Part shown: positions 9,501 through 19,219 of the stretch, piece by piece | Numbering within the stretch: the stretch's first letter is position 1 | How the letters are laid out: each line of letters begins with the position of its first letter | Position numbers and translations under genes: made by a program | Notes under the pieces: model-generated | Told to the model about the DNA's origin: nothing | Databases searched by the model: none | The model's input: only the letters and a program-made list of their open reading frames with translations | Assembly: GCF_006968745.1 (NCBI RefSeq) | Contig: NZ_CP030118.1 | Coordinates: 434,001 to 498,000, forward strand | DNA length: 64,000 nt | Reading direction: 5' to 3' | Source of the DNA: Brasilonema sennae CENA114 | GTDB lineage: Bacteria; Cyanobacteriota; Cyanobacteriia; Cyanobacteriales; Nostocaceae

Positions 9501-10091
9501 ATGCCCACTCAAAATACAGGCAAAATAACTCAAGTCGATGCTAGTCAACCCTTGCTGCATCAGCATGGATATGAAATTCAGCAGTACGGTACTCTGCGCG
9601 ATCTGCCAATCGTTATCGACCCCAGCGCCCGTAGCGAAAGCTGTACTTTGGTCAATCAAATTCTGGCAGATACAATCATTCTCTACCATCTCTATAAGAA
9701 ACATCACTGGTTGATGCGTGGACACACGTTTTACCAACTGCATTTGTTGCTCGATAAACATGCCAGTGAGCAAATTGAGTTAATTGATGCACTCGGTGAA
9801 CGGGTACAAACATTGGGAGGTGTGGCAATCGCTGACCCCCGTCATGTGGCAGAAGTCACTAAGATTAAGCGTCCTCCCAACGGCGTTGAAGAAGTGCCGG
9901 TGATGTTGTCGCGATTGCTAGAAGCCCATGAATTGATCGTTGGGGAATTGAGAGTGGCGATCGATAAAACGGCAGCGAATCAGGATAGTGGCACTAACGA
10001 TTTGTTAGTCAGCCAAGTCCTGCGAACCAATGAGACACAAGTTTGGTTTCTGGCAGAACATTTGGTGGATACACCATTGGTACGCAGTTAG
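9501..10091 (+). CDS. dps: Dps family ferritin-like protein
   Basis: 196 residues. DNA-protecting proteins from starved cells form dodecamers that oxidise ferrous iron with peroxide and store it. The sequence shows the family core: an N-terminal extension (about 40 residues), ILYHLYKKHHW with ferroxidase His, GHTFYQLHLLLDKHASEQIE with the conserved His/Asp/Glu region, and the ALGERVQTLGG turn. The four-helix bundle is complete to LAEHLVDT. Start ATG 9501 is preceded by aaggaaa. It stands alone between remnants; with the DyP peroxidase at 28.8 kb it is one of two peroxide-related genes of the region. Cyanobacteria often carry several Dps paralogues with differing metal sites; which one this is cannot be told from sequence alone. 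Confidence 0.92.
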   Translation: MPTQNTGKITQVDASQPLLHQHGYEIQQYGTLRDLPIVIDPSARSESCTLVNQILADTIILYHLYKKHHWLMRGHTFYQLHLLLDKHASEQIELIDALGERVQTLGGVAIADPRHVAEVTKIKRPPNGVEEVPVMLSRLLEAHELIVGELRVAIDKTAANQDSGTNDLLVSQVLRTNETQVWFLAEHLVDTPLVRS

Positions 10092-10486
10092 CCTCAGCCA
10101 TTCAACAGCAAGGGACAAATGCCCACTCTTGGTCACTTACATCACTCGGATTTTTTGTTCCATTCCTTTAGTTTATTTAGCCTAACAAGTTCATAACACG
10201 CTCTAGCCACCAGTAATATCGTGTCCGGTTAAAGACTTATCATGAAGGCTGCAAGAGGGCAGGGGGAAGGGAGCAGCGGGAAAGGATTTTCACTCTTTCT
10301 GCAAAGATTTCGGAATAATAACTAATCAACCGAACTTGATATAACAAATAGTTTCGGCTGGGCAACGATGTTGGTAGAAAGTGATTGCCATTTCACAATT
10401 ACTGCTGATCAAGCATCACTGTTAAATCCATTCACTTAACAGTGCCATTTCAACAGATTGTTTACTACTTATCAAAGGAGAGTGTC
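10092..10486. other. gene-free gap before the esterase
   Basis: About 395 bases with no recognisable gene. It contains a purine-rich run near 10255-10285 (gggcagggggaaggg). The ribosome-binding site aaaggag of the esterase gene lies at its right end (10474-10480). Confidence 0.4.
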
Positions 10487-11482
10487 ATGGTTGCTCAAGT
10501 AAACTCACAATCAGCAAAAATTTTGGAAGTTGCAGATGATCCACGTCTTTCCAAAGGAGTAAAGGAATTCTTGAAAGTGCTGAATTCAGGGGGTGTGGCG
10601 CTGGAGAAACTCACTCCAATCGAAGCACGTCAATTCCTTGTGGATGCACAGACTTCCGTTCCAGTAGACCTTTCAGGCATTGAAGAGTCCCAAAAGACGA
10701 TTACTGCTGAGGGTTATTCAATTACCCTCAATATTGTACGACCTGAAGGGGTCAAAGGCACATTGCCCGTTTTCATCTTTATTCATGGTGGTGGTTGGGT
10801 GCTGGGTGATTACCCAACACACAAGCGCATGGTTCGCGATCTGGTTGTGCTTTCAGGATTTGCAGGTGTCTTTGTCAATTACACGCGCACGCCAGATGCT
10901 CAGTATCCACGAGCGATTAATGAGATCTATGCTGCGACAAAATGGGTTGCTGAGCATGGTGAGGAGATTGGAGTGGATGGCAAGAATCTGGCAGTCGTTG
11001 GCAATAGTGTCGGCGGCAACATGACAGCTGTCACTGCTTTGAAGGCGAAAGAAAAAGGAGGACCACACATTAAGCTGCAAATCCTAATGTGGCCTATTGT
11101 AGATGCTGATTTTGAAACGAATTCTTATCATCAATTCGGCGACAAGCGGTTCTTGACTGTACCAACGATGAAGTGGATGTATGATATGTACATCGCTGAT
11201 CCAGAAAAGCGCAAAGACATTTATGCTTCTCCCTTGCAGGCGACGGTTGAGCAACTCAAAGGCTTGCCAAGAGCATTAATTGTGGTTGCAGAGAGCGATA
11301 TCTTGCATGACGAAGGCACAGCTTATGGACGCAAGCTCGATGAAGCTGGGGTCGAGGTTACAACTGTGCAGTACAACGGCATGATTCATGACTTCGGGCT
11401 ATTGAATGGTTTAGCTGAGTTGCCAGAAACCCGTTCTCTGTTTGTTCAAGCAGCAGCTGAATTAAAGAAACATCTGCAATAG
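10487..11482 (+). CDS. HSL-family alpha/beta hydrolase (esterase/lipase)
   Basis: 331 residues from ATG 10487, chosen because aaaggag stands 6 bases before it; the GTG at 10442 lacks one. The hormone-sensitive-lipase family motif HGGGW (oxyanion hole) is followed by the nucleophile elbow GNSVGGN, the acid in AESDILHDEG and the catalytic His in GMIHDFG, so the catalytic triad is complete. Such enzymes hydrolyse short-chain acyl esters; the physiological substrate is unknown. No signal peptide, so cytoplasmic. It is a single gene followed by an inverted repeat at 11506-11576 and then fumarase. Confidence 0.9.
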   Translation: MVAQVNSQSAKILEVADDPRLSKGVKEFLKVLNSGGVALEKLTPIEARQFLVDAQTSVPVDLSGIEESQKTITAEGYSITLNIVRPEGVKGTLPVFIFIHGGGWVLGDYPTHKRMVRDLVVLSGFAGVFVNYTRTPDAQYPRAINEIYAATKWVAEHGEEIGVDGKNLAVVGNSVGGNMTAVTALKAKEKGGPHIKLQILMWPIVDADFETNSYHQFGDKRFLTVPTMKWMYDMYIADPEKRKDIYASPLQATVEQLKGLPRALIVVAESDILHDEGTAYGRKLDEAGVEVTTVQYNGMIHDFGLLNGLAELPETRSLFVQAAAELKKHLQ

Positions 11483-11505
11483 GATGCGATCGTTTCCCGT
11501 TATGC

Positions 11506-11576
11506 CAAACTTCGGAGGTTTAACCCCTTATACCGAAATATCATATCTCATTTTTAGTACAAACCTCCGAGGTTTG
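11506..11576. repeat. inverted repeat downstream of the esterase
   Basis: Two 16-base arms, caaacttcggaggttt at 11506-11521 and aaacctccgaggtttg at 11561-11576, are complementary with one mismatch and separated by 39 bases. There is no T-run, so it is not a classic terminator. It may be a dispersed repeat or a processing hairpin. Confidence 0.6.
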
Positions 11577-11706
11577 CGTAAGTCTTGAACATGCGGCATA
11601 ACAAGTCAATCTCGACTGGTCATTATTGAATTAAGGCAGAAAACTAATAGATACAGCTTCTAATCTGCTCTTAGCATTTTCAGTGAACTATTTACCAAGA
11701 TTGATC

Positions 11707-13107
11707 ATGACTGCAATTCGCATTGAAACCGATAGCCTGGGTGAAGTCAAAGTTCCCAGTGACAAACTCTGGGGAGCCCAAACCCAGCGTTCGCTCGAAC
11801 ACTTCAGCATTGGAGAGGACTTAATCCCACGCGAGATGATTGTTGCCTATGCGGTACTCAAGAAAGCAGCGGCGATTGTCAATCATCAAGCTCAACGATT
11901 AGGTGACGAACAAAAGAATCTAATTTGCCAGGTTTGTGACGAGATTTTAGCAGGACAACACGTCGATCAGTTTCCTCTACATGTTTGGATGACAGGCAGC
12001 GGTACGCAATTCAATATGAATGTCAATGAAGTGATTTCTAATCGTTGCTGTCAACTCGTCGGAAAGCCATTGGGCAGTAAAACACCTGTGCATCCAAACG
12101 ACCATGTGAATATGTCGCAATCATCCAATGATTCATTTCCGTCTGCAATGTATATTGCAACAGCACAAAGAGTAAATGAAGCGTTGATTCCGGCTGTTAA
12201 AGTATTACAAAATGCGCTAAATTCTAAAGCAGAAGACTGGAAAGATATTGTTAAAATTGGTCGTACTCACCTTCAGGATGCTACTCCACTCACATTGGGA
12301 CAAGAATTTTCGGGTTACGTAGGCTTATTAGACGGTAATCTAGAGCGTTTAGCCGATAGCTTGAAAGGAGTATATCAACTAGCGTTGGGAGGAACGGCAG
12401 TCGGCACAGGAATTAATTCAACGCCTGAGTTTGCAGAAGCCGTTGCAGCAGAGATTGCTCAACTCAGCGGGCTACCCTTTGTCAGTGCTCCTAACAAATT
12501 TACGGTGCAGGGTAGCCATGATGCGCTGGTGATGCTTAGTGGAGCGCTGAAGACTTTGGCAACCTCTTTGTACAAAATTGCGAATGATATTCGTTTATTG
12601 AGTTGTGGACCTCGCTGTGGTTTTCACGAACTGGATATTCCTGCCAATGAACCAGGCTCATCCATTATGCCTGGTAAGGTGAATCCAACCCAGTGTGAAG
12701 CTCTGACAATGATTGCAGTACAAGTCATGGCAAATGATGTAGCAGTGACGTTTGGTGGGGCGAGTGGCTATCTGGAGATGAATGTTTATAAGCCAGTAAT
12801 CATTCACAATGTCATGCACTCGATTCGGATTATCAGCGATGGATGTCACAACTTTAGTCGGTTTTTGGTGACAGGAATGCAGCCCAACCAAAAACAAATT
12901 AGTGCCTTTGTGGAGCGATCGTTGATGTTAGTAACGGCTCTCAGTCCGATGATTGGGTACGACAAAGCCTCGCAAGTGGCGCACTATGCCCTCAATCATG
13001 ATCTGACGCTAAAGGAAGCTGTGTTAAAACTGGGTTACGTTTCTGCTGACGAGTTTGACCGAGTCGTTGATCCAGCTAAGATGGTTCATCCTTATGTTGC
13101 AAAGTAA
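11707..13107 (+). CDS. fumC: fumarate hydratase class II
   Basis: 466 residues from ATG 11707 ([20 protein letters not shown]); the in-frame GTG at 11683 adds an atypical tail. Class II fumarase is an iron-free homotetramer that interconverts fumarate and malate. Seen: [12 protein letters not shown] at the N-terminus, [14 protein letters not shown], the [14 protein letters not shown] segment, [12 protein letters not shown], and the fumarase/aspartase signature [11 protein letters not shown]. Length is normal. It lies 122 bases before a malic enzyme gene on the same strand, so its malate product could feed that enzyme; co-transcription is plausible but unproved. Confidence 0.96.
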   Translation: MTAIRIETDSLGEVKVPSDKLWGAQTQRSLEHFSIGEDLIPREMIVAYAVLKKAAAIVNHQAQRLGDEQKNLICQVCDEILAGQHVDQFPLHVWMTGSGTQFNMNVNEVISNRCCQLVGKPLGSKTPVHPNDHVNMSQSSNDSFPSAMYIATAQRVNEALIPAVKVLQNALNSKAEDWKDIVKIGRTHLQDATPLTLGQEFSGYVGLLDGNLERLADSLKGVYQLALGGTAVGTGINSTPEFAEAVAAEIAQLSGLPFVSAPNKFTVQGSHDALVMLSGALKTLATSLYKIANDIRLLSCGPRCGFHELDIPANEPGSSIMPGKVNPTQCEALTMIAVQVMANDVAVTFGGASGYLEMNVYKPVIIHNVMHSIRIISDGCHNFSRFLVTGMQPNQKQISAFVERSLMLVTALSPMIGYDKASQVAHYALNHDLTLKEAVLKLGYVSADEFDRVVDPAKMVHPYVAK

Positions 13108-13229
13108 ACATTAGACCTCTTTCAAATCATGGTCAAAGCCCGCACACAACCTAATCAAAAAATTGAATTGGAAAGAAGTTTCTTGAACTCAATTGATGTG
13201 ACAAGTTAGCACCTGAAGGAGTTGAAGTA

Positions 13230-14873
13230 ATGAACTACGAAATTAACCGGAACGGCAAACGCGGAATTGAACTTCTCCATGATCCATCGCTGAATAAATC
13301 TACTGCCTATACAGAGGCAGAACGGCAGGCGTTGGGACTGGTGGGGCTAGTTCCTGATGTCACCGAATCGGAAGATCTGCAATTGCGCCGCGTGATGCAG
13401 CAGCTTGGTCATAAGAACACCGATCTTGATCGCTATATTTACCTGATCAATTTGCTCGATCACGACGAAACCCTATTTTTTCGGACGATTATGTCAGAAC
13501 CAGCACGGTTTTTGCCGATTGTCTATGACCCGACAATCGGAGAAGCCTGCCTCAAGTTTGGATATATCTTTCGGAATCCCAGAGGAATGTATGTGTCGAT
13601 CGAGCGGCGAGGGCAGGTGAAGAAAATTCTCCAGAATTGGCCAGTTAAGGATGTGAGAGTTATTTGCGTCACGGATGGAGGACGGATTCTTGGATTAGGC
13701 GATCTGGGTGCGAACGGCATGGGTATTCCGATTGGCAAACTGCAACTTTACACGGCAACTGCTGGAGTGCCGCCTACAGGACTGCTGCCCATCTACCTGG
13801 ATGCTGGGACTAACAACGAACAATACCTCCACGATCCGCTGTATTTAGGTCTTCGCAAGACACGTCCGTCAACCGAGGAACTGTACAGCTTCGTCGATGA
13901 ATTTGTGGATGCCGTACAGGAAGTGTTTCCTAAATGCTGTATTCACTTTGAAGACTGGACGGGAGTTGATGCGGTACATCTGTTGGAACGTTATCGAAAC
14001 AAAGTATCTTGCTACAACGATGATGTGCAGGGAACAGCAGGGATTACCCTGGCTGGTATGATTAACGCAACGAAACTCAAGGGGACACAACTTAAGGATG
14101 AGAAGTATTTGTTCCTAGGTGCAGGATCAGCGGCGATCGGTCTGGCAAACCTGCTCTGTACAGCGCTCGTGGCACAGGGAATGACGCTGGAAGATGCCCA
14201 GTCACGGGTGTCTATGTTCGACATCAACGGCTTGCTGGAACCAACCCGCACGGATCTCGTGGATTTCCAGAAACCTTATGCACATTCGCATCCGCCAACT
14301 AAAGACTTTGTAGCTGCTATTGAAAGCATCAAGCCCACGACCATCATTGGGGTCAGTACAGTTGGTGGTGCTTTCACCCAACAGGTAGTTGAAACCATGT
14401 CGCAGCTTAATGATCGCCCTGTAATTATGGCACTGTCGAACCCGACTGAACATGCAGAATGCACACCTGAGCAGGCGTATACCTGGTCGAAGGGCAAGGC
14501 AATTTATGCGGCTGGAGTGCAGTTCCCACCCGTTCACTTGAATGGTCAAACCTTTCTGCCGGGACAAGCTAACAATTTCTACATCTTTCCAGCGGTTGGG
14601 TTAGCGATCTATGCTACAGCAGCAAAGCGGGTTTCTGATGAAATGTTTATTGAAGCAGCAGCAGCGGTTGCCGATCAGGTGCCGGAAGACCTGTTGAAGC
14701 AGGGACTCATTTATCCGCCGCAGTCGAACATCCTGGAAACCGAGATTAAGACCGCAATACGGGTGGCAAAACTGGTGTTTGACAGTGGACTGGCACGGGT
14801 TGATCGCCCTGCCAACATTGATGCATTCATCCGTCAGCACGTTTACAAGCCGGAGTATAAGACACTCGTTTGA
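13230..14873 (+). CDS. NAD-type malic enzyme (copy 1)
   Basis: 547 residues, start ATG 13230 with aaggag 10 bases upstream. Malic enzyme oxidatively decarboxylates malate to pyruvate. Seen: LNKSTAYTEAER and GLVGLVP at the N-terminus, the active-site stretch PARFLPIVYDPTIGEAC, the family signature VTDGGRILGLGDLGANGMG, metal-site region CIHFEDW then YNDDVQGTAG, and the dinucleotide motif FLGAGSAAIG. The length and motifs match the large eukaryote/E. coli MaeA class, usually NAD-dependent; cofactor choice cannot be fixed by eye. A paralogue with the same layout lies at 19220. It follows fumC and may share its transcript. Confidence 0.95.
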   Translation: MNYEINRNGKRGIELLHDPSLNKSTAYTEAERQALGLVGLVPDVTESEDLQLRRVMQQLGHKNTDLDRYIYLINLLDHDETLFFRTIMSEPARFLPIVYDPTIGEACLKFGYIFRNPRGMYVSIERRGQVKKILQNWPVKDVRVICVTDGGRILGLGDLGANGMGIPIGKLQLYTATAGVPPTGLLPIYLDAGTNNEQYLHDPLYLGLRKTRPSTEELYSFVDEFVDAVQEVFPKCCIHFEDWTGVDAVHLLERYRNKVSCYNDDVQGTAGITLAGMINATKLKGTQLKDEKYLFLGAGSAAIGLANLLCTALVAQGMTLEDAQSRVSMFDINGLLEPTRTDLVDFQKPYAHSHPPTKDFVAAIESIKPTTIIGVSTVGGAFTQQVVETMSQLNDRPVIMALSNPTEHAECTPEQAYTWSKGKAIYAAGVQFPPVHLNGQTFLPGQANNFYIFPAVGLAIYATAAKRVSDEMFIEAAAAVADQVPEDLLKQGLIYPPQSNILETEIKTAIRVAKLVFDSGLARVDRPANIDAFIRQHVYKPEYKTLV

Positions 14874-15202
14874 GAAAATTTGATTATGTTGCTAACGCCG
14901 TTCTTTCTACAGGCAACTAGCCTCGAAGAAACGGTGATAGCTTCTCGGAGCTATGACTCTGCACCTGTTCAAAGGGATCGTTCTTAGGACTTACGCACTG
15001 TACAGATTGAGCATCATGTGTATGAACGCGCATTCAATGGTTTGCGACCACAACTTGTAAGGTGGGCAGTGCCCTAAAATTATGTCTAGATTATCAGGTT
15101 TTACTCACCACTGCCCACCCTACAGTCTAAAGAACATATTTGAGGACTTTCGTCAATCCGTAAGCTTTAGTTCTATAAATTACTTTGAAGTATTTACCCA
15201 CT
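14874..15202. other. gap with a REP-like element
   Basis: No gene seen. Besides the REP-like element at 15057-15123, the text aggacttacgcactgta near 14988 is of a kind often found near insertion-sequence ends in cyanobacteria (from memory, not checked). Confidence 0.35.
15057..15123. repeat. REP-like imperfect palindrome
   Basis: Arms gtaaggtgggcagtg (15057-15071) and cactgcccaccctac (15109-15123) pair with one mismatch around a 37-base centre. The arms match the gtagggtgggcattgc family that surrounds the tyrosine transposase gene at 60184-60753, so this is a distant member of the same family. Confidence 0.75.
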
Positions 15203-15589
15203 ATGAACACTCACACACCAAGCGCCAAGGACATCATCGGTGCATCCCCGTTGTTCGCGATCGAAAACGAAGCACCTGCCAAGCTGATTGTTGATCCACC
15301 GCTTCCCGAACCACTGTCCCAGGGTCGTGTCTTCATCCAGTATCGGACGGAGAACCTGCGCGTGTTGCCAGTGTTTGGCAAAGGTGCCCTCGATGTATCG
15401 CCGCGTATCGGACACATCCACGTTACCGTCGATGATGCGTCCTGGCACTTTGCCGATGCCAGCGGTCAAACGATCATCCTGGTTGGACTGAAACCTGGAG
15501 CGCATAAGGTGTTGATCGAATTAGCTGACCCCACGCACAAAGTCATTACCAGCGAAACAGTAACGTTCACGCTGCCCGATGCTAAGTAA
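15203..15589 (+). CDS. DUF6130 family protein
   Basis: 128 residues from ATG 15203 (MNTHTPSAKDIIGASPLFAI); the in-frame TTG at 15185 was rejected because family members begin at the MNTHTPS text. It shows the DUF6130 pattern: PAKLIVDPPLPEPLSQGRVF, RVLPVFGKGALDVSPRIGHI, HVTVDDASWHFADASG and KPGAHKVLIELADPTH. It is probably a beta-sandwich protein; two His-rich loops (HIHVTVDD and WHFAD) could bind a metal, which is my inference. No signal peptide is seen. It lies 90 bases before the cytochrome P460-like lipoprotein and may be co-transcribed with it. Function is unknown. Confidence 0.85.
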   Translation: MNTHTPSAKDIIGASPLFAIENEAPAKLIVDPPLPEPLSQGRVFIQYRTENLRVLPVFGKGALDVSPRIGHIHVTVDDASWHFADASGQTIILVGLKPGAHKVLIELADPTHKVITSETVTFTLPDAK

Positions 15590-15678
15590 GGAGAGAACGG
15601 CAGAGACTGAATACGACAATCGATTTTTAGTGCAAGCGTAGTAAAGATTTCATAGCCATTTTTGAAAGGGTCTACTGT

Positions 15679-16239
15679 ATGAGACGGATTGCTTTATTGC
15701 TGGTTACAGTTGTAATGGTCGCCAGCGTGGTTGCCTGCATGGTTCCACCATCTCAACACGCTGATGCACAGCCCCCCCCATCTCAACACGCTAATGCACA
15801 GCTCCCCCCGGTTCTCGGAGACAAAATCCCCCCCGGATACCGCTACTGGCCGTTGATCTCCGTGGCCCGCGAAAAAGGCGACCTCAACGATATACGCGCC
15901 AAATTGGGCAATGACGTAGCGATCAAGGCATACCGGGAAGGAAAACTTCCCTTCCCGGACGGCACAATCATTGCCCGGCTCGCCTGGAATTACGTCCCGT
16001 CGGAGGTAAACGACCAAGCCTTTGGCCATTTCCAATCTTTCGTAGCTGGGTCCCCCAAGGAGAAGGAGGGGGTTCAGTTTATGGTCAAGGACTCAAGAAA
16101 ATACGCCTCGACCGGCGGCTGGGGGTACGCTCAATTTAACGACGGCAAACCTGGCAACGTGGCGGTACAAAACAGCTGCTTTTCCTGCCACACGTTCGTC
16201 AAAGATCGCGACTTTGTCTTTACGAATTTCGCGCCTTGA
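15679..16239 (+). CDS. cytochrome P460-like haem lipoprotein
   Basis: 186 residues. The N-terminus has a signal sequence ending in a lipobox-like VVAC (Cys20), so the protein is probably lipid-anchored outside the cytoplasmic membrane. After it comes a duplicated linker (PPSQHADAQP / PPSQHANAQL). The body fits the cytochrome P460 family (GYRYWPLISVA, KAYREGKLPFPDGTIIARL) and ends with one c-type haem motif CFSCH at 167-171. Characterised P460 proteins oxidise hydroxylamine using a haem cross-linked to lysine; many relatives have no known substrate. Codon use looks more GC-rich than its neighbours, which may indicate transfer. Confidence 0.85.
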   Translation: MRRIALLLVTVVMVASVVACMVPPSQHADAQPPPSQHANAQLPPVLGDKIPPGYRYWPLISVAREKGDLNDIRAKLGNDVAIKAYREGKLPFPDGTIIARLAWNYVPSEVNDQAFGHFQSFVAGSPKEKEGVQFMVKDSRKYASTGGWGYAQFNDGKPGNVAVQNSCFSCHTFVKDRDFVFTNFAP

Positions 16240-16449
16240 AGGCCGAAGGTGTGTTAGCTAATGTCGTGAGTTTCAGAAAGTAATGATTTAATTTATGCTC
16301 ACAACCCGTTTCTATTGCTGCAATGGATGTGTATCGTTGGCGGCATAGCCCAGATTAATTTCAGTTTCATTTTCAGTCTTAAGAAAAATCGCTAAAATGC
16401 TTTTACAATTTGAGTTTTAAAGATTTTAGGTAAAAATCGTTGAAATGCT

Positions 16450-16959
16450 ATGAACTCTAAACAACCCATAAGCAGTCAAGTCACTCCAGCCGAATATCAA
16501 CTGTTGCTGAAGTTGCGGGAGCAAGATCCTGCTCAAAATCCACCTAAGCTGCGTTTGTCTTTCGGAGAGCGCATTGCTGATCAGGTTGCCACCGTTATGG
16601 GTTCTTGGCGTTTCATCATTGCTCAAAGCTGCTTTCTGGCAGTTTGGGTGATTCTGAATGTTGTTGCCGTGGTTAGACACTGGGACCCTTATCCGTTTAT
16701 CCTGCTGAATTTAATGCTTTCGTTTCAAGCTGCTTATGCCGCTCCCATTATTATGATGAGCCAAAATCGGCAAGCTGCGATTGACCGACAAGAAGCTAAA
16801 CACGATTATGAAATTAATATGAAAGCCGAATTGGAAATTGAACTTTTACACGATAAAATCACGCTTCTAAAAGAAGAGGAAATTGCAGAACTTATTAAGC
16901 TGGTACAAAAGCAAAATCAACAAATAGAGCAGTTAAAAACATTTTTGATACAAAGATAA
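16450..16959 (+). CDS. DUF1003 membrane protein
   Basis: 169 residues. The motif LSFGERIADQVATVMGSWRF, two membrane helices (about 52-70 and 79-97, FIIAQSCFLAVWVILNVVAV and PFILLNLMLSFQAAYAAPII) and the MSQNRQAAIDRQEAKHDYEIN segment are typical of DUF1003 proteins. The C-terminus is a long charged coiled coil (about 115-165). Family function is unknown; some relatives lie next to metal transporters. Here the next sequence (16974-17093) is an Nramp transporter remnant, which may preserve an old pairing. Confidence 0.88.
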   Translation: MNSKQPISSQVTPAEYQLLLKLREQDPAQNPPKLRLSFGERIADQVATVMGSWRFIIAQSCFLAVWVILNVVAVVRHWDPYPFILLNLMLSFQAAYAAPIIMMSQNRQAAIDRQEAKHDYEINMKAELEIELLHDKITLLKEEEIAELIKLVQKQNQQIEQLKTFLIQR

Positions 16960-16973
16960 ATCAACGATGCTTG

Positions 16974-17093
16974 ATGGGTGAGTTTGTCAATCCTAAATGG
17001 CTTAAGATGATGGCTTGGACAATTGCTGTCTTGATGGTTGGACTCAATAGCTGGTTACTGATTCAAGTCGCAATAGACGGGATTAAGTTTTAA
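16974..17093 (+). pseudogene. Nramp/MntH metal transporter C-terminal remnant
   Basis: A 39-residue frame, MGEFVNPKWLKMMAWTIAVL then MVGLNSWLL..., ending at TAA 17091. It matches the last membrane helix of Nramp-family Mn/Fe transporters, where MGEFVN precedes the final helix with the ALN/GLN-WLL text. The rest of the gene is gone; the DUF1003 gene ends 14 bases before it. Too short to transport anything. Confidence 0.65.
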
Positions 17094-17467
17094 TTGCAGC
17101 GTCTCCCTTTGTGCGCATCATCTGCTTGCTCTCCCTTAACTTTTAGATGCACCCAAATTAAGGTGGATGCTGAACCTGAACTTAAGGTGGATGTCATGCT
17201 AATACCTGAGGTGGCTCAAAACGTGAACTCTGAGGTGACGACAGATTTGAGTTTGCCCTTTAGATTAAGAACATACAAACAGTTGTAGAATTAAAGAAAA
17301 GAGATGTCACAGTGCCGCTTGTACCGTGAATACTCTTGCCTACTGAAACTACGAGTAACCTGAAGTTTGCCGCAATCATTTGTGAAACATAACTGCAGAT
17401 GACTGTTGCGATCTAGTAGTAATGGCGCTAGATAAGGTTCGATACTATCAAAGATAAAGTTTTTGAC
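17094..17467. other. gap upstream of pyruvate decarboxylase
   Basis: No gene recognised. There is a short direct repeat (aaggtggatg at about 17160 and 17184) and the leader of the decarboxylase gene. No strong Shine-Dalgarno was seen before its ATG. Confidence 0.35.
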
Positions 17468-19171
17468 ATGAGTAATTTGAATCAGTTTGGCACCTATTCT
17501 AACATCGGCACGTACCTGGCTGAACTTCTGCAAACGATCAAGATAGAGCACTATTTCACCGTTCCTGGTGATTACAACCTGGTTCTCCTTGACCAAATGT
17601 TAAAGAACCCTAATTTGCAGATGATCAACTGCTGTAATGAGCTTAATGCCGGATATGCAGCCGATGGCTATGCTCGCAGCAAGGGAGTATCGGCAGTGGT
17701 GGTCACGTTTACGGTTGGAGGGTTAAGCTTGGTGAATGCTATAGCGGGTGCCTACGCTGAAGATCTACCTGTGATTGTGATTTCCGGCGGACCCAATTCC
17801 AATGATCGCGCTCAGCACCATCTGATTCATCATTCCACTGCTAGCTATGATTTCAATCAGTCCTACCGCATCTTTCGAGAAATCACTGCCGAAGCGGTTG
17901 TGATTCGACACATTGAGGATGCTCATCGCCTGTTGCATCGGGCGCTAGAAGCCGCTATTCAGAAGCGTAAACCCGTCTACATTGAAATTGCTTCCAACTT
18001 GGTCACTGTCCCACTTCCCAAATCTGTACCATTGCAGCTCAAACGTCATGTGGAAAGCAATCCTGTCGCATTAGAAGCAGCAGTTGCAGCGGTTGCCGCT
18101 AAGCTGAATCAGGCGGTTAAACCTGCCCTGGTAGCTGGGGTGAAATTACGGGCGTTTGAGGCGATCGATGCGTTTCATAAACTCGCTGACCGTTCTGAGT
18201 ATGCGGTTGCGGTCATGCCGAACGCCAAAGGCATGTTTCCTGAAACTCATCCCCAATACATTGGCTGCTATTGGGGACAGGTCAGTAGTCCTGGCTGTGC
18301 CGAAATCATTGAATCCTGTGATGCTTACTTGTTTGCAGGTCCCATCTTTAACGATTACACCACCGTTGGCTGGTCTGTGCTGATCGCTTCTGAAAAGCTA
18401 ATTGAAGTACAGCCCGATCGCGTGATATTGAATGGACAGGAATATGCTCAGGTCTACATGCAGGAGTTTCTCGCTGCTCTAGCCGAGTCCATTCAGCCCA
18501 ATGACACCTCTTTCAAGGCATTCAAGCGTATTCATGAATCCCCTTTGCCTGCTCAAGTTCTGCCAAACGAGGCTCCTTTGACTACGCGGACGATTCGCGA
18601 ACAAGTTCAGTCCATCCTGACCAGCGACTCGGCGCTATTGGTGGAAACGGGAGATTCCTGGTTTAACGGGCAGAAAATCACGCTGCCCGATGGCTGTCTC
18701 TACGAGTTTCAGATGCAATATGGTTCGATCGGCTGGGCAACCGGAGCATTGCTGGGTTATGCTCTGGCACTGAATCAACAAAAACGAGTCATTGCCCTGA
18801 TTGGAGACGGCTCATTTCAACTGACGGCTCAGGAAGTCTCCACCATGATTCGTTATGGGTTAAATCCAATTATTTTTCTGATCAACAACCGTGGCTACAC
18901 GATCGAAGTGGAAATTCACGACGGTCCTTATAACAACATCAAAAATTGGGACTATGCCGGTCTGGTGCAGGTCTTCAATGCAGGTGAGGGCAAGGGCTGG
19001 AGCCGTCGAGTGCAAACAGTCGGTGAACTGACTGAAGCCATCGAGCAAGCTCAAGCTCATCAGGGATTAGCTTTGATTGAATGCATCATCGATCGCGATG
19101 ACTGCACCAAAGAACTGCTGGAATGGGGTAGCCGAGTTGCGGCGGCGAATAGTCGTCCCCCTCAGATTTAA
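17468..19171 (+). CDS. pyruvate decarboxylase-type TPP enzyme (plant-like)
   Basis: 567 residues. This thiamine-diphosphate enzyme decarboxylates pyruvate to acetaldehyde. Seen in order: [12 protein letters not shown], cofactor-activating Glu58 in [16 protein letters not shown], a His pair in [39 protein letters not shown], and the TPP/Mg motif [12 protein letters not shown] ... [19 protein letters not shown]. The C-terminus [18 protein letters not shown] closely resembles plant pyruvate decarboxylases as I recall them, more than Zymomonas. Related 2-oxo-acid (indolepyruvate) decarboxylases are the main alternative, but [14 protein letters not shown] favours pyruvate. A malic enzyme follows 48 bases later, so pyruvate supply and use appear coupled. 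No alcohol dehydrogenase is nearby. Confidence 0.9.
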   Translation: MSNLNQFGTYSNIGTYLAELLQTIKIEHYFTVPGDYNLVLLDQMLKNPNLQMINCCNELNAGYAADGYARSKGVSAVVVTFTVGGLSLVNAIAGAYAEDLPVIVISGGPNSNDRAQHHLIHHSTASYDFNQSYRIFREITAEAVVIRHIEDAHRLLHRALEAAIQKRKPVYIEIASNLVTVPLPKSVPLQLKRHVESNPVALEAAVAAVAAKLNQAVKPALVAGVKLRAFEAIDAFHKLADRSEYAVAVMPNAKGMFPETHPQYIGCYWGQVSSPGCAEIIESCDAYLFAGPIFNDYTTVGWSVLIASEKLIEVQPDRVILNGQEYAQVYMQEFLAALAESIQPNDTSFKAFKRIHESPLPAQVLPNEAPLTTRTIREQVQSILTSDSALLVETGDSWFNGQKITLPDGCLYEFQMQYGSIGWATGALLGYALALNQQKRVIALIGDGSFQLTAQEVSTMIRYGLNPIIFLINNRGYTIEVEIHDGPYNNIKNWDYAGLVQVFNAGEGKGWSRRVQTVGELTEAIEQAQAHQGLALIECIIDRDDCTKELLEWGSRVAAANSRPPQI

Positions 19172-19219
19172 CAAACTAAAGAACTAACCAAAGAATTAAT
19201 CACAACAAAAGGTAAAACC

